Notes under the pieces: generated by a model
Seen by the model: only the letters and a program-made list of their open reading frames with translations
What the model was told of the DNA's origin: nothing
The model's database searches: none
Origin: Aureimonas ureilytica
GTDB lineage: Bacteria; Pseudomonadota; Alphaproteobacteria; Rhizobiales; Rhizobiaceae
Assembly (NCBI RefSeq): GCF_001475935.1
Contig: NZ_LDQA01000006.1
Location: forward strand, 1-51,049
Reading direction: 5' to 3'
DNA length: 51,049 bases
Translations under genes and position numbers: made by a program
Shown: positions 40,293 through 49,484 of the stretch, piece by piece
How positions within the stretch are numbered: the first letter of the stretch is position 1
Layout of the letters: each line of letters starts with the position of its first letter

Positions 40293-42745
40293 TCTGCGGC
40301 CTCGCGGAAGGGGGTGATGTCGGCCATGGGCTTGAACTCGTGGGCGGCGACGCCCTTCGACGCGCGCTGAGCCCAAGGGTCGATCTGCGCGAACTGCTGC
40401 GAGTAGACGAAGCGCTCGAAATAGTGCTGGCGCTTTTCGACGTCGTCCACGATCGCGGCCTTGATCGAGTTCATGCCGACGCGCTTCAGCCACTTGTAGA
40501 TGCGCTCGAGATAATGGCCCTGCTCGCGATAGAGCTGGGTCAGCGCCGCGATCACTACAACCGCCTCGTCCTCCGTGTCCACATGGCAGAGGACCTGCGT
40601 TCCGTGGATGTCGAGCCCGGCGGCGCCTGCAAAGTGGATGTCGTAGCCCGAATCCACGCAGATGACGCCGATGTCCTTGCAGGTCGCCTCGGCGCAGTTG
40701 CGCGGGCAGCCGGACACGGCGAGCTTCAGCTTGGCCGGAGTCCAGGAGCCCCACATGAACTTTTCGAGCCGAATGCCGAGGCCGGTGGAATCCTGCGTGC
40801 CGAAGCGGCACCAGTCGGAGCCGACGCAGGTCTTCACCGTGCGCAGGCCTTTGGCATAGGCCGCGCCGGACACCATGCCGGCGGCGTTGAGATCGGCCCA
40901 GACGGCGGGCAGGTCTTCCTTCTTCACGCCCAGCATGTCGATGCGCTGGCCGCCCGTGCATTTGACAGCGGGAATCGCGAACTTGTCCACGACATCGGCG
41001 ATGGCGCGCAATTCAGCGGATGATGTCATGCCGCCCCACATGCGGGGCACGACGGAATAGGTGCCGTCTTTCTGGATATTGGCGTGGACGCGCTCGTTGA
41101 TGAAGCGGCTCTGCTTGTCGTCCTGATACTCGCCCGGCCAGTCGGCCAAAAGGTAATAGTTCAGCGCGGGGCGGCACTTGGCGCAGCCGCAGGAGGTCTT
41201 CCACTCCAGCTCCTGCATCACGGCCGGAATGCTCTTCAGCCCCTTGGCCTGGATCAGGCGGCGGACATCGCCATGGCCGAGATCGGTGCAGCCGCACATG
41301 GGCTTCACGGCCTGGGCGTTGAACTTGGTTCCGAGCGTCACGCTCATCAACTGCTCGACCAGCCCTGTGCAGGAGCCGCAGGAGGCGGACGCCTTGGTGT
41401 GGGCGCGCACTTCGTCCAGCGTGGTCAGGCCCTTGGCCGTGATGGTGCCGGTGATCTTGCCCTTGCAGACGCCGTTGCAGCCGCAGATTTCTGCGTCATC
41501 GCCCAAGGCTGCAACGGCCGCCATAGGGTCCAGCGGGGACCCTCCCTGATAGCTCTGGCCGAAGATGAGCGTGTCGCGCATCTCGGTGATGTCGGACTGC
41601 TTTTTCATCAAGTCCGCGAACCAGCCTCCATCGGCCGTCTCGCCGTAGAGAACCGCGCCAAGGATCTTGTTGTCCTGCAGGACAAGGCGCTTGTAGACGC
41701 CGGCCGTGGCGTCGCGCAGCACGATCTCCTCGCGGTCGGGCGCATCGGCGAAATCGCCGACGGAATAGAGATTGATGCCCGTGACCTTGAGCTTGGTCGG
41801 CGTGTCGGAATGGCGGAAGCCTTCTCCCGCCTGGCCGGCGAGGCGGCGCGCGGCGATCTCGGCCATCTGATAGAGCGGGGCGACGAGGCCGTAGACGCGC
41901 CCGTCGAGTTCCACGCATTCGCCGAGCGCCGAGATGTTCTCGTCGGAGGTCAGAAGCTGGTCGTCCACATGGATGCCGCGTCCGACGGCCAGACCCGCTT
42001 CCTTCGCCAGACCCGCCGAGGGGCGGATGCCGACCGCCATGACCACCAGCGTCGCGGGGATGACGCGCCCGTCCTTGAGCTGGACGCCTTCCACCTTCTC
42101 CGTGCCGAGGATGCTCTCGGTGTTGGCGTTGCAGATCACCTCGATGCCGCGCTTTTCCAGCGCGCGCTGGAGGAGATAGCCGGCGGCGGGGTCGAGCTGT
42201 CGCTCCATCAGCGTCGGCATCAGGTGGAGAACCGTGACCTCCAGCCCCTGCGCACGCAGGCCGGCGGCCGCTTCGAGGCCCAGCAGGCCGCCGCCGATCA
42301 CCACGGCCTTGGCGCGGCTCTGCGCGGCGAGAATCATCGCCTCCACATCGTCCAGATCGCGATAGGCGAGAACGCCGGGCAGGTCCTTGCCGGGAACCGG
42401 CGGAATGAACGGCGTCGAGCCCGTCGCGATGACGAGATGATCGTAGGATTCGGTCACGCCATGGTCCGACGTCACCGTCTTGGCCGCGCGGTCGATCGAG
42501 ACGATCCGGTGCCCCTTGTAGAGCGTGACGCCGTGCTGGATGTACCAGCCGTCGCCATGGATCACGATGTCGTCGAACTGCTTTTCGCCCGAGAGAACCG
42601 GCGACAGCATGATGCGGTCGTAGTTCACGCGGGGTTCGGCGTTGAAGATCGTCACCTCATAGGCGCCAGGGGCGGCCTCGAACAGATGTTCCAACATGCG
42701 GCCGGGCGCCATGCCATTGCCGACGACGACGAGTTTCTGGGTCAT
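40289..42745 (-). CDS. nirB: Nitrite reductase (NAD(P)H) large subunit
   Basis: An 818-residue NirB. The FAD/NAD-binding domains begin LVVVGNGMAPGRML and include VVIGGGLLGLEAA and ALGECVELDGRVYGL. Two BFD-like [2Fe-2S] parts follow (CGCNGVCKGKI, CGSCTGLVEQL). Then comes the ferredoxin-like repeat and the siroheme/[4Fe-4S] domain with a C-x5-C...C-x3-C pattern (CVGSDWCRFG, SGCPRNCAEATC). It reduces nitrite to ammonium in the cytoplasm using NAD(P)H. The ATG at 42745 is chosen by homology; one at 42754 is possible. Siroheme comes from cysG in the same operon. Confidence 0.96.
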   Translation of the reverse strand: MTQKLVVVGNGMAPGRMLEHLFEAAPGAYEVTIFNAEPRVNYDRIMLSPVLSGEKQFDDIVIHGDGWYIQHGVTLYKGHRIVSIDRAAKTVTSDHGVTESYDHLVIATGSTPFIPPVPGKDLPGVLAYRDLDDVEAMILAAQSRAKAVVIGGGLLGLEAAAGLRAQGLEVTVLHLMPTLMERQLDPAAGYLLQRALEKRGIEVICNANTESILGTEKVEGVQLKDGRVIPATLVVMAVGIRPSAGLAKEAGLAVGRGIHVDDQLLTSDENISALGECVELDGRVYGLVAPLYQMAEIAARRLAGQAGEGFRHSDTPTKLKVTGINLYSVGDFADAPDREEIVLRDATAGVYKRLVLQDNKILGAVLYGETADGGWFADLMKKQSDITEMRDTLIFGQSYQGGSPLDPMAAVAALGDDAEICGCNGVCKGKITGTITAKGLTTLDEVRAHTKASASCGSCTGLVEQLMSVTLGTKFNAQAVKPMCGCTDLGHGDVRRLIQAKGLKSIPAVMQELEWKTSCGCAKCRPALNYYLLADWPGEYQDDKQSRFINERVHANIQKDGTYSVVPRMWGGMTSSAELRAIADVVDKFAIPAVKCTGGQRIDMLGVKKEDLPAVWADLNAAGMVSGAAYAKGLRTVKTCVGSDWCRFGTQDSTGLGIRLEKFMWGSWTPAKLKLAVSGCPRNCAEATCKDIGVICVDSGYDIHFAGAAGLDIHGTQVLCHVDTEDEAVVVIAALTQLYREQGHYLERIYKWLKRVGMNSIKAAIVDDVEKRQHYFERFVYSQQFAQIDPWAQRASKGVAAHEFKPMADITPFREAAE

Positions 42746-42823
42746 GATTCTCATCCCGAGAAGGAAAGGTGAGATAGGAGGCCGGGCGCGGCGTCGGTGG
42801 CGCGCCGGGCGGTCAGGGAAGCG

Positions 42824-43624
42824 TCACGCAGCTTCCACGAAGCGGTTGCGCTCGTAGAGGAACTTCAGCACCGCCTGCCGGCACTTGAGATAGGTCGCGT
42901 CGGTGGCGAGCTTGATGCGGTCGCGCGGGCGGGCGAGCGGCACGTCGAGGATTTCGCCGATCCGCGCCGAGGGGCCGTTGGTCAGCATGACGATACGGTC
43001 CGACAGGAGCACGGCCTCGTCCACGTCATGGGTTATCATCATGACCGTGGTGCCGAGATCGTTCTGGATCTGCATGACCTGATCCTGCAGATGAGCCCGG
43101 GTCAGCGCGTCCAGCGCGCCGAAGGGCTCGTCCAGAAGCAGGATCTTCGGCTCCATGGCGAGCGCGCGGGCGATGCCGACGCGCTGTTTCATGCCGCCCG
43201 AAATCTCGCTCGGGCGCTTGTCCTTGGCATGGCCCATGTGGACCAGTTCCAGATTGCGCATGACCCATTCGCGCCGCTCGGCCGCCGACTTGGTCCGCGA
43301 GAACACCTTGTCCACGGCGAGCGCCACGTTCTCATAGACCGTGAGCCAGGGCAGGAGCGAATGGTTCTGGAACACCACGCCCCGGTCCGGCCCCGGCTGG
43401 TCCACCACCTTATCCTCCAGGAGGACGACGCCTGATGTGGCGATGGTGAGACCGGCCACGATGTTGAGAAGCGTGGACTTGCCGCAGCCGGAATGGCCGA
43501 TGATCGAGATGTATTCGCCCTTGGCGACCGTGAGGTCGATGCCTTTCAGGACATTGGTCGTGGCGCTGCCGCGCTTGAAGGTCATATCGACGCCTTCGAT
43601 GGACAGGAACGGCTTGGGGGTCAT
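42824..43624 (-). CDS. nrtD: Nitrate ABC transporter ATP-binding protein
   Basis: A 266-residue ABC ATPase. It has Walker A GHSGCGKST, Q-loop FQNHSLLPW, signature SGGMKQRVGIARAL, Walker B ILLLDEPFGALD and the H-loop ITHDVDEA. The sequence class is that of nitrate/taurine/cyanate importers. It lacks the C-terminal NrtA-like domain of cyanobacterial NrtC, so it is the NrtD type and probably works as a homodimer. Start MTPKPFLS at 43624, 32 bases after nrtB. Confidence 0.94.
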   Translation of the reverse strand: MTPKPFLSIEGVDMTFKRGSATTNVLKGIDLTVAKGEYISIIGHSGCGKSTLLNIVAGLTIATSGVVLLEDKVVDQPGPDRGVVFQNHSLLPWLTVYENVALAVDKVFSRTKSAAERREWVMRNLELVHMGHAKDKRPSEISGGMKQRVGIARALAMEPKILLLDEPFGALDALTRAHLQDQVMQIQNDLGTTVMMITHDVDEAVLLSDRIVMLTNGPSARIGEILDVPLARPRDRIKLATDATYLKCRQAVLKFLYERNRFVEAA

Positions 43625-43656
43625 GGCGGTTCGCTCCGAGTCTGAGGGGAGAGGCG

Positions 43657-44562
43657 TCAGGCGGCGGAGGTGCCGCGGGTGACGAGGCGGCCGATCAGGG
43701 CCACGATCCGGTCGAGCACGAAGCCGACCACACCGACATAGGCGAGCGCGACGATGATGTCGGAGATCAAGGAGGAGTTCCACGCGTCCCAGATGAAGAA
43801 GCCGATGCCCACACCGCCGATCAGCATTTCGGCCGCGACGATGGCGAGCCAGGACAGGCCGACGCCGATGCGAAGCCCGGTGAAGATGTAGGGGGCGGCC
43901 GCCGGCAGCATGATCTTGGCGAAGAATTCGAGGCCGTTGAGGCGCAGCACGGCCGCGACATTGCGGTAATCGGACGGGATGTTGCGGATGCCGACCGCCG
44001 TGTTGATGATGATCGGCCAGACGGCGGTGATGAAGATCACGAAGATCGCGGCGGGCTGGCCGTCCTTGAAGGCGGCGAGCGACAGCGGCAGCCAGGCGAG
44101 CGGCGGCACGGTGCGCAGCACCTGGAAGATCGGGTCGAGACCGCGCATGGCGAGCGTCGACTGGCCGACCAGCGTCCCGAGCGAGATGCCGACGACGACG
44201 GCGATCGCATAACCGACCGCCACGCGCTGGAGGCTTGCCCAGATCTGCCAGCCGAGGCCGACATCATTGCCTGAGTTGACGTAGAACGGATGGACGATCA
44301 GGTCCCAGCTGTCCGACAGGATCTGGGTCGGCGCGGGAAGGGCCGCGCCCGGCTGGGAGCAGATGACTTCCCATATCCCCAGAAGCACGGCGAGCGTGAC
44401 GAGAAAAGGCAGCATGTTGGCGGCCATCTCGCGGACCCGGCGACCCGCCACGGCCGCAAACGAGGCGCGGGGGCGCGGCAGGGCGACGATCTTGGCCTTC
44501 GTGCCGGCGGTGGCCGGGGCGGGCGCTTTCGCGGCAGGCAGCTTGGAAACGGTCTGGGACAT
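43657..44562 (-). CDS. nrtB: Nitrate ABC transporter permease
   Basis: A 301-residue permease with about six membrane segments beginning near residue 50 after an Ala/Pro-rich cytoplasmic N-terminus. The EAA-like ATPase contact loop lies in RNIPSDYRNVAAVLRLNG, and the blocks ILRTVPPLAWLPLSLAAF and GLSWLAIVAAEML are typical of NrtB. It forms the membrane channel for the NrtA-delivered anion, paired with NrtD encoded next. Confidence 0.94.
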   Translation of the reverse strand: MSQTVSKLPAAKAPAPATAGTKAKIVALPRPRASFAAVAGRRVREMAANMLPFLVTLAVLLGIWEVICSQPGAALPAPTQILSDSWDLIVHPFYVNSGNDVGLGWQIWASLQRVAVGYAIAVVVGISLGTLVGQSTLAMRGLDPIFQVLRTVPPLAWLPLSLAAFKDGQPAAIFVIFITAVWPIIINTAVGIRNIPSDYRNVAAVLRLNGLEFFAKIMLPAAAPYIFTGLRIGVGLSWLAIVAAEMLIGGVGIGFFIWDAWNSSLISDIIVALAYVGVVGFVLDRIVALIGRLVTRGTSAA

Positions 44563-44640
44563 GGAACCCTCGCGCCATCGGGCGGATCAAAGCTAAAAAG
44601 ACGAAGGGGCGGCCTCTTCGAGCGGGCCGCCCGGCAGGGA

Positions 44641-45951
44641 TCAGGCGACGCGCTTGATCGAGAGGCTTTCGAGATAGGCGGACGGGTTGGCCGGATCGAA
44701 GCTCTTGCCGTCGAAGAAGGTCTCGACGCCGCGCGAGGTGCTGGTGGGAATCTCGGCCTGCGCGACACCCAGATCCTTGGCCGCCGCGCGCCAGATGTCC
44801 TCGCGGTTGACGGCTTCCACCAAGGCCTTCGTGTCGGCGTCGGCCGGCAGGTAGCCCCAGCGCTGGTCCTCGGTCAGGAACCAGAGGTCGTGGCTCTTGA
44901 ACGGGTAGGAGGCGTTGTCGCGCCAGAACTTCATGATATGGGGCGAATTCTCGACCACCGGGCGGGCGTTGCCGTAGTCGTATTCGCCCGACAGGCGCTT
45001 CACGATGTCCTTGGCCGGCACGTTGAACCAGGCGCGCTTGCCGACGATCTCGGCCAGCTCCTTCTTGTTCTCGGCCTTATCGCACCATTGCTGGGCTTCC
45101 AGGACGGCCATGGTCAGCGCCTTGGCGCTGTTGGGATGGGCCGCCACCCAGTCGGCGCGCATGGCGAGCGACTTTTCGGGATGGTTGTTCCAGAGTTCGC
45201 CTGTGGTCAGCGCCGAGAAGCCGATCTTCTGGCCGACCATCTGCTCGTTCCAAGGCTCGCCCACGCAGAAGGCGTCCATCGTGTTGACCTTGAGATTCGC
45301 CACCATCTGCGGTGGCGGCACGACGATGGTCTCGACGTCGGTGTTCGGGTCGATGCCGGCGGCGGCCAGCCAGTAGCGCATCCAGAGATCGTGCGTGCCG
45401 CCGGGAAAGGTGACGGCAACCTTTGAGGTCTTGCCGGCGGCCTTGGCCTTGGCGAAGCTCTCGCGCAGCACGCCGGCGTCCAGCCCGACCTTCAGATCGG
45501 CAAAGGCGTTGGCGATCGAAATGCCCTGCCCGTCGAGATTGAGGCGGGCGAGAATCTGCATCGGCACCGGGCCGCCCTGCGTGATCTTTCCCGCGCTCAT
45601 GAGATAGGGCATGGGCGTCAGGATATGCGCGCCGTCGATGCCGGAGCCCGCCGAGCCGAGCACGAGATTGTCGCGCGTCGTGCCCCAGGAGGACTGCTTC
45701 ACCACCTCCACATCCGCCATGCCGTGCTTGGCGAAGAGGCCCTTTTCCTTGGCGACGATCAGCGGCGAGGCGTCGGTCAGCGCGATGAAGCCGAGAATGG
45801 CCTTCGTGGTTTCGGGGCCTGCCGTCTGCGCAAAGGCGCCGCCCGGAAAGCTCGCGCCGATGGCTGAAAACAGCGCCGCCGTTCCCGCGCTGGCCGCCGA
45901 GCCCTGAAGGAAGCGCCGACGGTTGATGCCAGTCTTCGAGATGTCGGACAT
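44641..45951 (-). CDS. nrtA: Nitrate-binding protein of the NrtABD transporter
   Basis: A 436-residue CmpA/NrtA-family binding protein. A Tat signal begins NRRRFLQGSAAS (10-21) with a hydrophobic stretch to about 40, so it is exported folded. Conserved blocks include GFIALTDASPLIVAKE, FPGGTHDLWMRYWL and NTMDAFCVGEPWN, which line the anion site. It captures nitrate (or nitrite) for import. GGAGGA precedes the ATG. The long leader upstream contains the ANTAR hairpins and terminator, so this and all downstream genes are under antitermination control. Confidence 0.95.
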   Translation of the reverse strand: MSDISKTGINRRRFLQGSAASAGTAALFSAIGASFPGGAFAQTAGPETTKAILGFIALTDASPLIVAKEKGLFAKHGMADVEVVKQSSWGTTRDNLVLGSAGSGIDGAHILTPMPYLMSAGKITQGGPVPMQILARLNLDGQGISIANAFADLKVGLDAGVLRESFAKAKAAGKTSKVAVTFPGGTHDLWMRYWLAAAGIDPNTDVETIVVPPPQMVANLKVNTMDAFCVGEPWNEQMVGQKIGFSALTTGELWNNHPEKSLAMRADWVAAHPNSAKALTMAVLEAQQWCDKAENKKELAEIVGKRAWFNVPAKDIVKRLSGEYDYGNARPVVENSPHIMKFWRDNASYPFKSHDLWFLTEDQRWGYLPADADTKALVEAVNREDIWRAAAKDLGVAQAEIPTSTSRGVETFFDGKSFDPANPSAYLESLSIKRVA

Positions 45952-45998
45952 GCCATTCCTCCGGTGAAAGCTCGTATCGGATGCAAAGGGGAAAAACG

Positions 45999-46050
45999 AA
46001 AAAACGCCGCCGTCTGAAGCCTCCCCGACAATCGGGAATGGGGAGGCGGC
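45999..46050 (-). terminator. Leader terminator controlling the nitrate operon
   Basis: On the minus strand GCCGCC (46050-46045) can pair with GGCGGC (46011-46006), with UCCCC/GGGGA inside, followed at once by UUUUUU (46004-45999). An alternative stem GCCUCCCC/GGGGAGGC (46047-46040 with 46026-46019) uses part of the same 5' arm and leaves GGCGGC free. This lies about 50 bases before nrtA and is the expected target of NasT-mediated antitermination. Confidence 0.75.
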
Positions 46051-46054
46051 AGAA

Positions 46055-46123
46055 CGCGCGACGTCGATGTCTTCGCGGATGCTTCGCTCGGGAAGCGTCT
46101 TTCGGCCCGTCGTCCTTGGCGGG
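46055..46123 (-). promoter_or_regulatory. Tandem ANTAR-type hexaloop hairpins in the nrtA leader
   Basis: Two small hairpins precede the terminator. P1 (46123-46106) is CCCGCC-AAGGAC-GACGGG with one C.A mismatch. P2 (46077-46055) is CGCG-AA-GAC-AUCGAC-GUC-G-CGCG. Both hexaloops have A at position 1 and G at position 4, the recognition rule of ANTAR proteins. The linker is 28 bases. NasT, encoded upstream, has an ANTAR domain and should bind here to allow read-through. The fold was drawn by eye. Confidence 0.65.
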
Positions 46124-46423
46124 TCTGAGGCTTATTGAAGCGGAAGGACCGGAGTTTGGAAAGTCCAAATGTTCAGCATGGCGGCACGCCCAATAAACAG
46201 GCAATCGCCTCACGAGGCCCAGTTTACAGGGGTTTTAAACTGCTTCCCGTCGATGCCCTTCGCATGTGCAGCACGAGGAAATGAAAGGCAGTTCGAAAAG
46301 CAGCGGAGTCCGCCGAAGGAGCGGCGATCGAACGATCGGCTCGCCGGTCAACGCCAAGCCTGGGTGTCTCGGCGGATCTGAACCATCGAGACCTCCTCGT
46401 TCGGGGTGCCTTCCAGCCGGGCG
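46124..46423. other. Region between nasS and the nrtA leader hairpins
   Basis: About 300 bases without a gene. An interrupted dyad CAGTTT/AAACTG (46220-46225 and 46237-46242) with 11-base spacer, and TTTGGA/TCCAAA near 46156-46170, are candidate regulator sites or part of the nrtA promoter. I find no exact sigma-54 GG-N10-GC box. Confidence 0.4.
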
Positions 46424-47611
46424 TTATTCTGGCGAGTCCTGCGAAGAGTTGTCGTCCGGCCGGCGTCTGATCGTGAAGCCGTCGACATAGGCCGCGATTG
46501 TGCCGGGCGTCAGGTCGCCCGCCGAACTGGTTTCACGTGAATCCCCGAACACGGCGTCGTAGAGATCGGGCCGGAAGGCGCTGGCGGCGCGCCGCGCGAA
46601 CTCGTTGGCCAGAGGCACCTGCCCCCAGCGCACCATCTGGCTATAGACCCAGAGCGCCTCGGAGGGGCGTGGGCGATTGGCCTCGCCGCCATGGAAGGTC
46701 AGATAGTTCGGCAGGTTGCGGCGCGTCCCCTCCGGGCTCACCGCGAGATCGCCGGCAAGGATCGCGGCCAGCGAGGCGGGGTCGCTGCCCAGATGCTCCG
46801 GCCGCGCGAGGATCGACGCCAGCTCTGCCCGGTTCTCCGGCTGGTCGCACCAGAGCGCCGCGCGCCGCAGCGCGCGCAGAAGCGCCGCGCCCAAGTCCGC
46901 GTTCGCGGCCCACCAGTCCGGCCTGATGCCCAGCACCTTTTCCGGCGAAGCGAGGGAGATGTCGGCCTTGACGGCGACAATGCGCCCGACGCCCGCTTCC
47001 ACCGCGCTGACATTCCAGGGCGCGTTGACGCAGAACCCGTCGATCGCGCCCGAGCGCAGCGCGTCTACCGTCAGCGGCGGCGGGACGATGGTCATGGCCA
47101 CGTCGCGATCCGGGTCGATCCCGGCTTCCGCCATCCAGAAGCGGAATTCGTAATTGTGCGAGGAGAAGGGATAGGTCACGCCGAAGGTCAGCGACGGCAG
47201 GCCCGCCGCCGCCCGCCGTCTGACCACCCGGGCCAGCGCGCGCGCATGGGCGGCCGGCTCGTCGCGATCCGCCTCGCCCGCCGCCTCGCGCATCTCCTCG
47301 AACAATCGGAGCGACAGCGTCACCGCATTGCCGCCGAGCCCAAGCGAGAAGGGGGCGATGACGGGATAGGGATTGGAGCCGAGGCCGAGTTGCGAGGCGA
47401 TCGCCATGGGCCCCAGAAGATGCGCCGCGTCGAACTGGCGAAAGGCCAGCCGGTCCCGGATATTGGACCAGGAGACATCTCGCACGAGATCGAGCCGCAA
47501 CCCTTCCGCGCGGTCGAGCCCGAGCGCCGCCGCAGTGATCGGCACCGCCGCGTCCACCAGTGGAATGAAGCCCAAGCGTACCGCAGGCAGGGAGGAGGGG
47601 GTCGAACTCAT
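46424..47611 (-). CDS. nasS: Nitrate sensor NasS (CmpA/NrtA-like, cytoplasmic)
   Basis: A 395-residue NrtA-like protein without signal peptide. It starts VRLGFIPLVDAAVPI and keeps the anion-site blocks FGVTYPFSSHNYEFRFWM and GAIDGFCVNAPWN. NasS proteins sit in the cytoplasm, bind nitrate or nitrite and release NasT. Its ATG overlaps the nasT stop (ATGA), giving a coupled two-gene unit upstream of the structural operon. Absence of a signal and pairing with an ANTAR regulator separate it from a transport-type NrtA. Confidence 0.93.
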   Translation of the reverse strand: MSSTPSSLPAVRLGFIPLVDAAVPITAAALGLDRAEGLRLDLVRDVSWSNIRDRLAFRQFDAAHLLGPMAIASQLGLGSNPYPVIAPFSLGLGGNAVTLSLRLFEEMREAAGEADRDEPAAHARALARVVRRRAAAGLPSLTFGVTYPFSSHNYEFRFWMAEAGIDPDRDVAMTIVPPPLTVDALRSGAIDGFCVNAPWNVSAVEAGVGRIVAVKADISLASPEKVLGIRPDWWAANADLGAALLRALRRAALWCDQPENRAELASILARPEHLGSDPASLAAILAGDLAVSPEGTRRNLPNYLTFHGGEANRPRPSEALWVYSQMVRWGQVPLANEFARRAASAFRPDLYDAVFGDSRETSSAGDLTPGTIAAYVDGFTIRRRPDDNSSQDSPE

Positions 47612-48210
47612 CGCTTCACCTCGCCGCCGAGAAGATCGGCCGCCGTCACGATGCTGCGCGCGATCTCCACCAGCTTCTTCTTTTCGTTCATCGCGGTCTG
47701 GCGCAGGAGGCGGTAGCTTTCGTCCTCGCTCAGGCCCCGGCGCTGCATCAGGATGCCCTTGGCCTTTTCCACGATCTTGCGATCGGCCAGTTCCGAGCGC
47801 GCCTCGTGGAGTTCTCGCTCCAGCCGGGAATAGGCGTGGAAGCGCAGGACGGCCATGTCGAGAATCGCCTTCACGCGCTCCTTCTTCAGCCCGTCCACGA
47901 CATAGGCCGAGACGCCTGCCGAGATCGCGGCTTCCATAGAGGCCGCATCGGAGCGATCCACGAACATGGCGATGGGGCGCTGGACGCTGCGCGACACCTG
48001 GAAGAACTGCTCCAGCCGGTCGCGATTGGGATTTTCGAGATCGGCCACGATCACGTCGGGCCGGAACTGCTCGATCTCGCGCACGAGACCGTTCATTGCT
48101 GTGACCACATGCACGCGCGCGTGCCCGGCCTCACGCAGCCCATCCTCGATGATGGCGGCCCGCGCCCGGTTTTCGTCGACGATCAGAACGGCAAGCGCGC
48201 TCGGCTCCAT
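47608..48210 (-). CDS. nasT: ANTAR-domain antiterminator NasT
   Basis: A 200-residue protein with an N-terminal receiver-like domain (VLIVDENRARAAIIEDGL; VADLENPNRDRL) and a C-terminal ANTAR domain (IVEKAKGILMQRRGLSEDES, then YRLLRQTAM). ANTAR domains bind paired RNA hexaloops to block terminator formation. NasT is held inactive by NasS until nitrate binds. The target is the leader of nrtA in this window. The start MEPSALAVL at 48210 is chosen over an upstream ATG because the receiver fold begins right after. Confidence 0.94.
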   Translation of the reverse strand: MEPSALAVLIVDENRARAAIIEDGLREAGHARVHVVTAMNGLVREIEQFRPDVIVADLENPNRDRLEQFFQVSRSVQRPIAMFVDRSDAASMEAAISAGVSAYVVDGLKKERVKAILDMAVLRFHAYSRLERELHEARSELADRKIVEKAKGILMQRRGLSEDESYRLLRQTAMNEKKKLVEIARSIVTAADLLGGEVKR

Positions 48211-48305
48211 ATGCCCATGTTTTGCGCAAGCCGGCAAATGAGGCAAGGGTCGATATGCTGCGGCGCGGCGAAAATCATCGCCACACCGCCCGGTTCGTAA
48301 CGGTG

Positions 48306-48734
48306 TCAGCCCTTGTCGGCGGTCAAGCCGGCGGCCTCGATGCCGGCGACGGCGGCGGTCTCGTCATTGTCCGACGTATCGCCGGTGATGCCGACCGCGC
48401 CGAGGATCGCGCCATCCTGGCGGATCAGCACGCCGCCCGGTACGGGCACGAGCGAGCCGCCGGCCAGCGCGTTCATCGACTGGATGAAATAGGGCTGCTC
48501 TTCGGCGCGCTTCCACAGGGCGCGCGAGCCCATGCCCATCTGAACCGCACCGTTGGCCTTGCCGATGGCGATGTCGGGCCGCATCCGCGAGGCGCCGTCC
48601 TGCCGCTCCAGCGCGACCAGCGCGCCGCCGGCATCCAGCACCGCGACGGTCAGCGGCTTCAGCTTCAGCTCCGCGCCCTTGGCGAGCGCGGCGGCGATGA
48701 TGGTGCGGGCGGTGTCGAGCGTCAGCGTCGTCAT
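48306..48734 (-). CDS. GlcG/HbpS family heme-binding-like protein
   Basis: A 142-residue protein of the DUF336/GlcG-HbpS family: TLDTARTIIAAALAKGAEL, VAVLDAGGALVALERQDGA, RPDIAIGKANGAVQMG and GGVLIRQDGAILGAVGITG are its standard blocks. Family members include extracellular heme-binding HbpS and GlcG of glycolate loci; many have no assigned role. No signal peptide is seen. It is 95 bases upstream of nasT on the same strand, but there is no functional reason to link them. Confidence 0.9.
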   Translation of the reverse strand: MTTLTLDTARTIIAAALAKGAELKLKPLTVAVLDAGGALVALERQDGASRMRPDIAIGKANGAVQMGMGSRALWKRAEEQPYFIQSMNALAGGSLVPVPGGVLIRQDGAILGAVGITGDTSDNDETAAVAGIEAAGLTADKG

Positions 48735-48837
48735 GAAACGGCCTCTCCTTGGTGGAGGCCTGTCCTAACGCGGGCTGGCTCGGCTCGCAAATCCTCGCGG
48801 CGGGCAGGCGGGAGCGCATGACGCTCCCGCGTACGAG

Positions 48838-49092
48838 TCAAGAGCGCGCGGCGGGGCTTTCCACGAGGCAGCCGGCGAGACGGCGCACCAGCGGCATGAC
48901 GACGAGAAGCGTCGGGAAAGCCACGAGCCAGGAGAGGCCCCAGCCCTTCATCCATTGGGCGGGCAGATCGGCTGACAGGCCGAGCGCGCGCGCCGTGGAA
49001 ATGGCCGACACCACGCCGCACATCATAATCGAGAGAAGAAACGGAACCACGATCGAGGCATAGCGCGTGGGAAGCTTGCGAAAAGCAGGCAT
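48838..49092 (-). CDS. DUF2798 family small membrane protein
   Basis: An 84-residue protein with two membrane segments (about 14-33 and 53-70) separated by a loop containing ISTARALGL and WMKGWGLSW, then VAFPTLLVVMPLVRRL. This is the DUF2798 pattern. Function is unknown. A GGAGTGTTG precedes the ATG at 49092. A longer in-frame upstream extension looks non-coding. Confidence 0.82.
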   Translation of the reverse strand: MPAFRKLPTRYASIVVPFLLSIMMCGVVSAISTARALGLSADLPAQWMKGWGLSWLVAFPTLLVVMPLVRRLAGCLVESPAARS

Positions 49093-49484
49093 GACAACAC
49101 TCCTTGCGGCCTGCCGGAACGGCGAAGGCCAGCGTGAGCGTTGGTTGACGTTAACGCTTACGGAGCGGATGCACGAAGAAACCATTTCATGACATGACGC
49201 TGCGGTCAAGCGCGGCGAACGAGGCTTGCGTCTTGCAAAGGGTGTTCGACAGCGCCTTGCGGGCCGCAGCGCGTGGGGCCTTGCACGGTCACGACGCCAC
49301 CGCGACGGGCGAGCCTGATCGCCTCGTGAGCATTCAGCGCCGCGTCGTGATGCGCCCGATCCTATGCCCGTTTGCCCAAGCCTTGCCGGTGTCTCTTCGC
49401 ACCGGCTGGGTTCCGCCGGCCGGACTTCGGTTCGCAAAACGGCATTCCTCGTGACCTGACCGCTCGAAATGCCCGGCCTGCGTC
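49093..49484. other. Intergenic region between the DUF2798 gene and the Hsp70-like gene
   Basis: 392 bases. GCGTTAACGTCAACC-like sequence near 49138-49160 could be part of the DUF2798 promoter. An open frame on the plus strand at 49194-49454 has no family resemblance or ribosome site. I see no gene here. Confidence 0.5.

Noticed and set aside
46170-46205. Possible sigma-54 promoter before nrtA
   Set aside because: GG and GC elements are present but spaced 11 or 12 bases apart instead of 10, so the box does not fit.
49194-49454. 86-codon plus-strand frame between the DUF2798 and Hsp70-like genes
   Set aside because: No ribosome site, no domain, and no codon bias comparable with neighbours.
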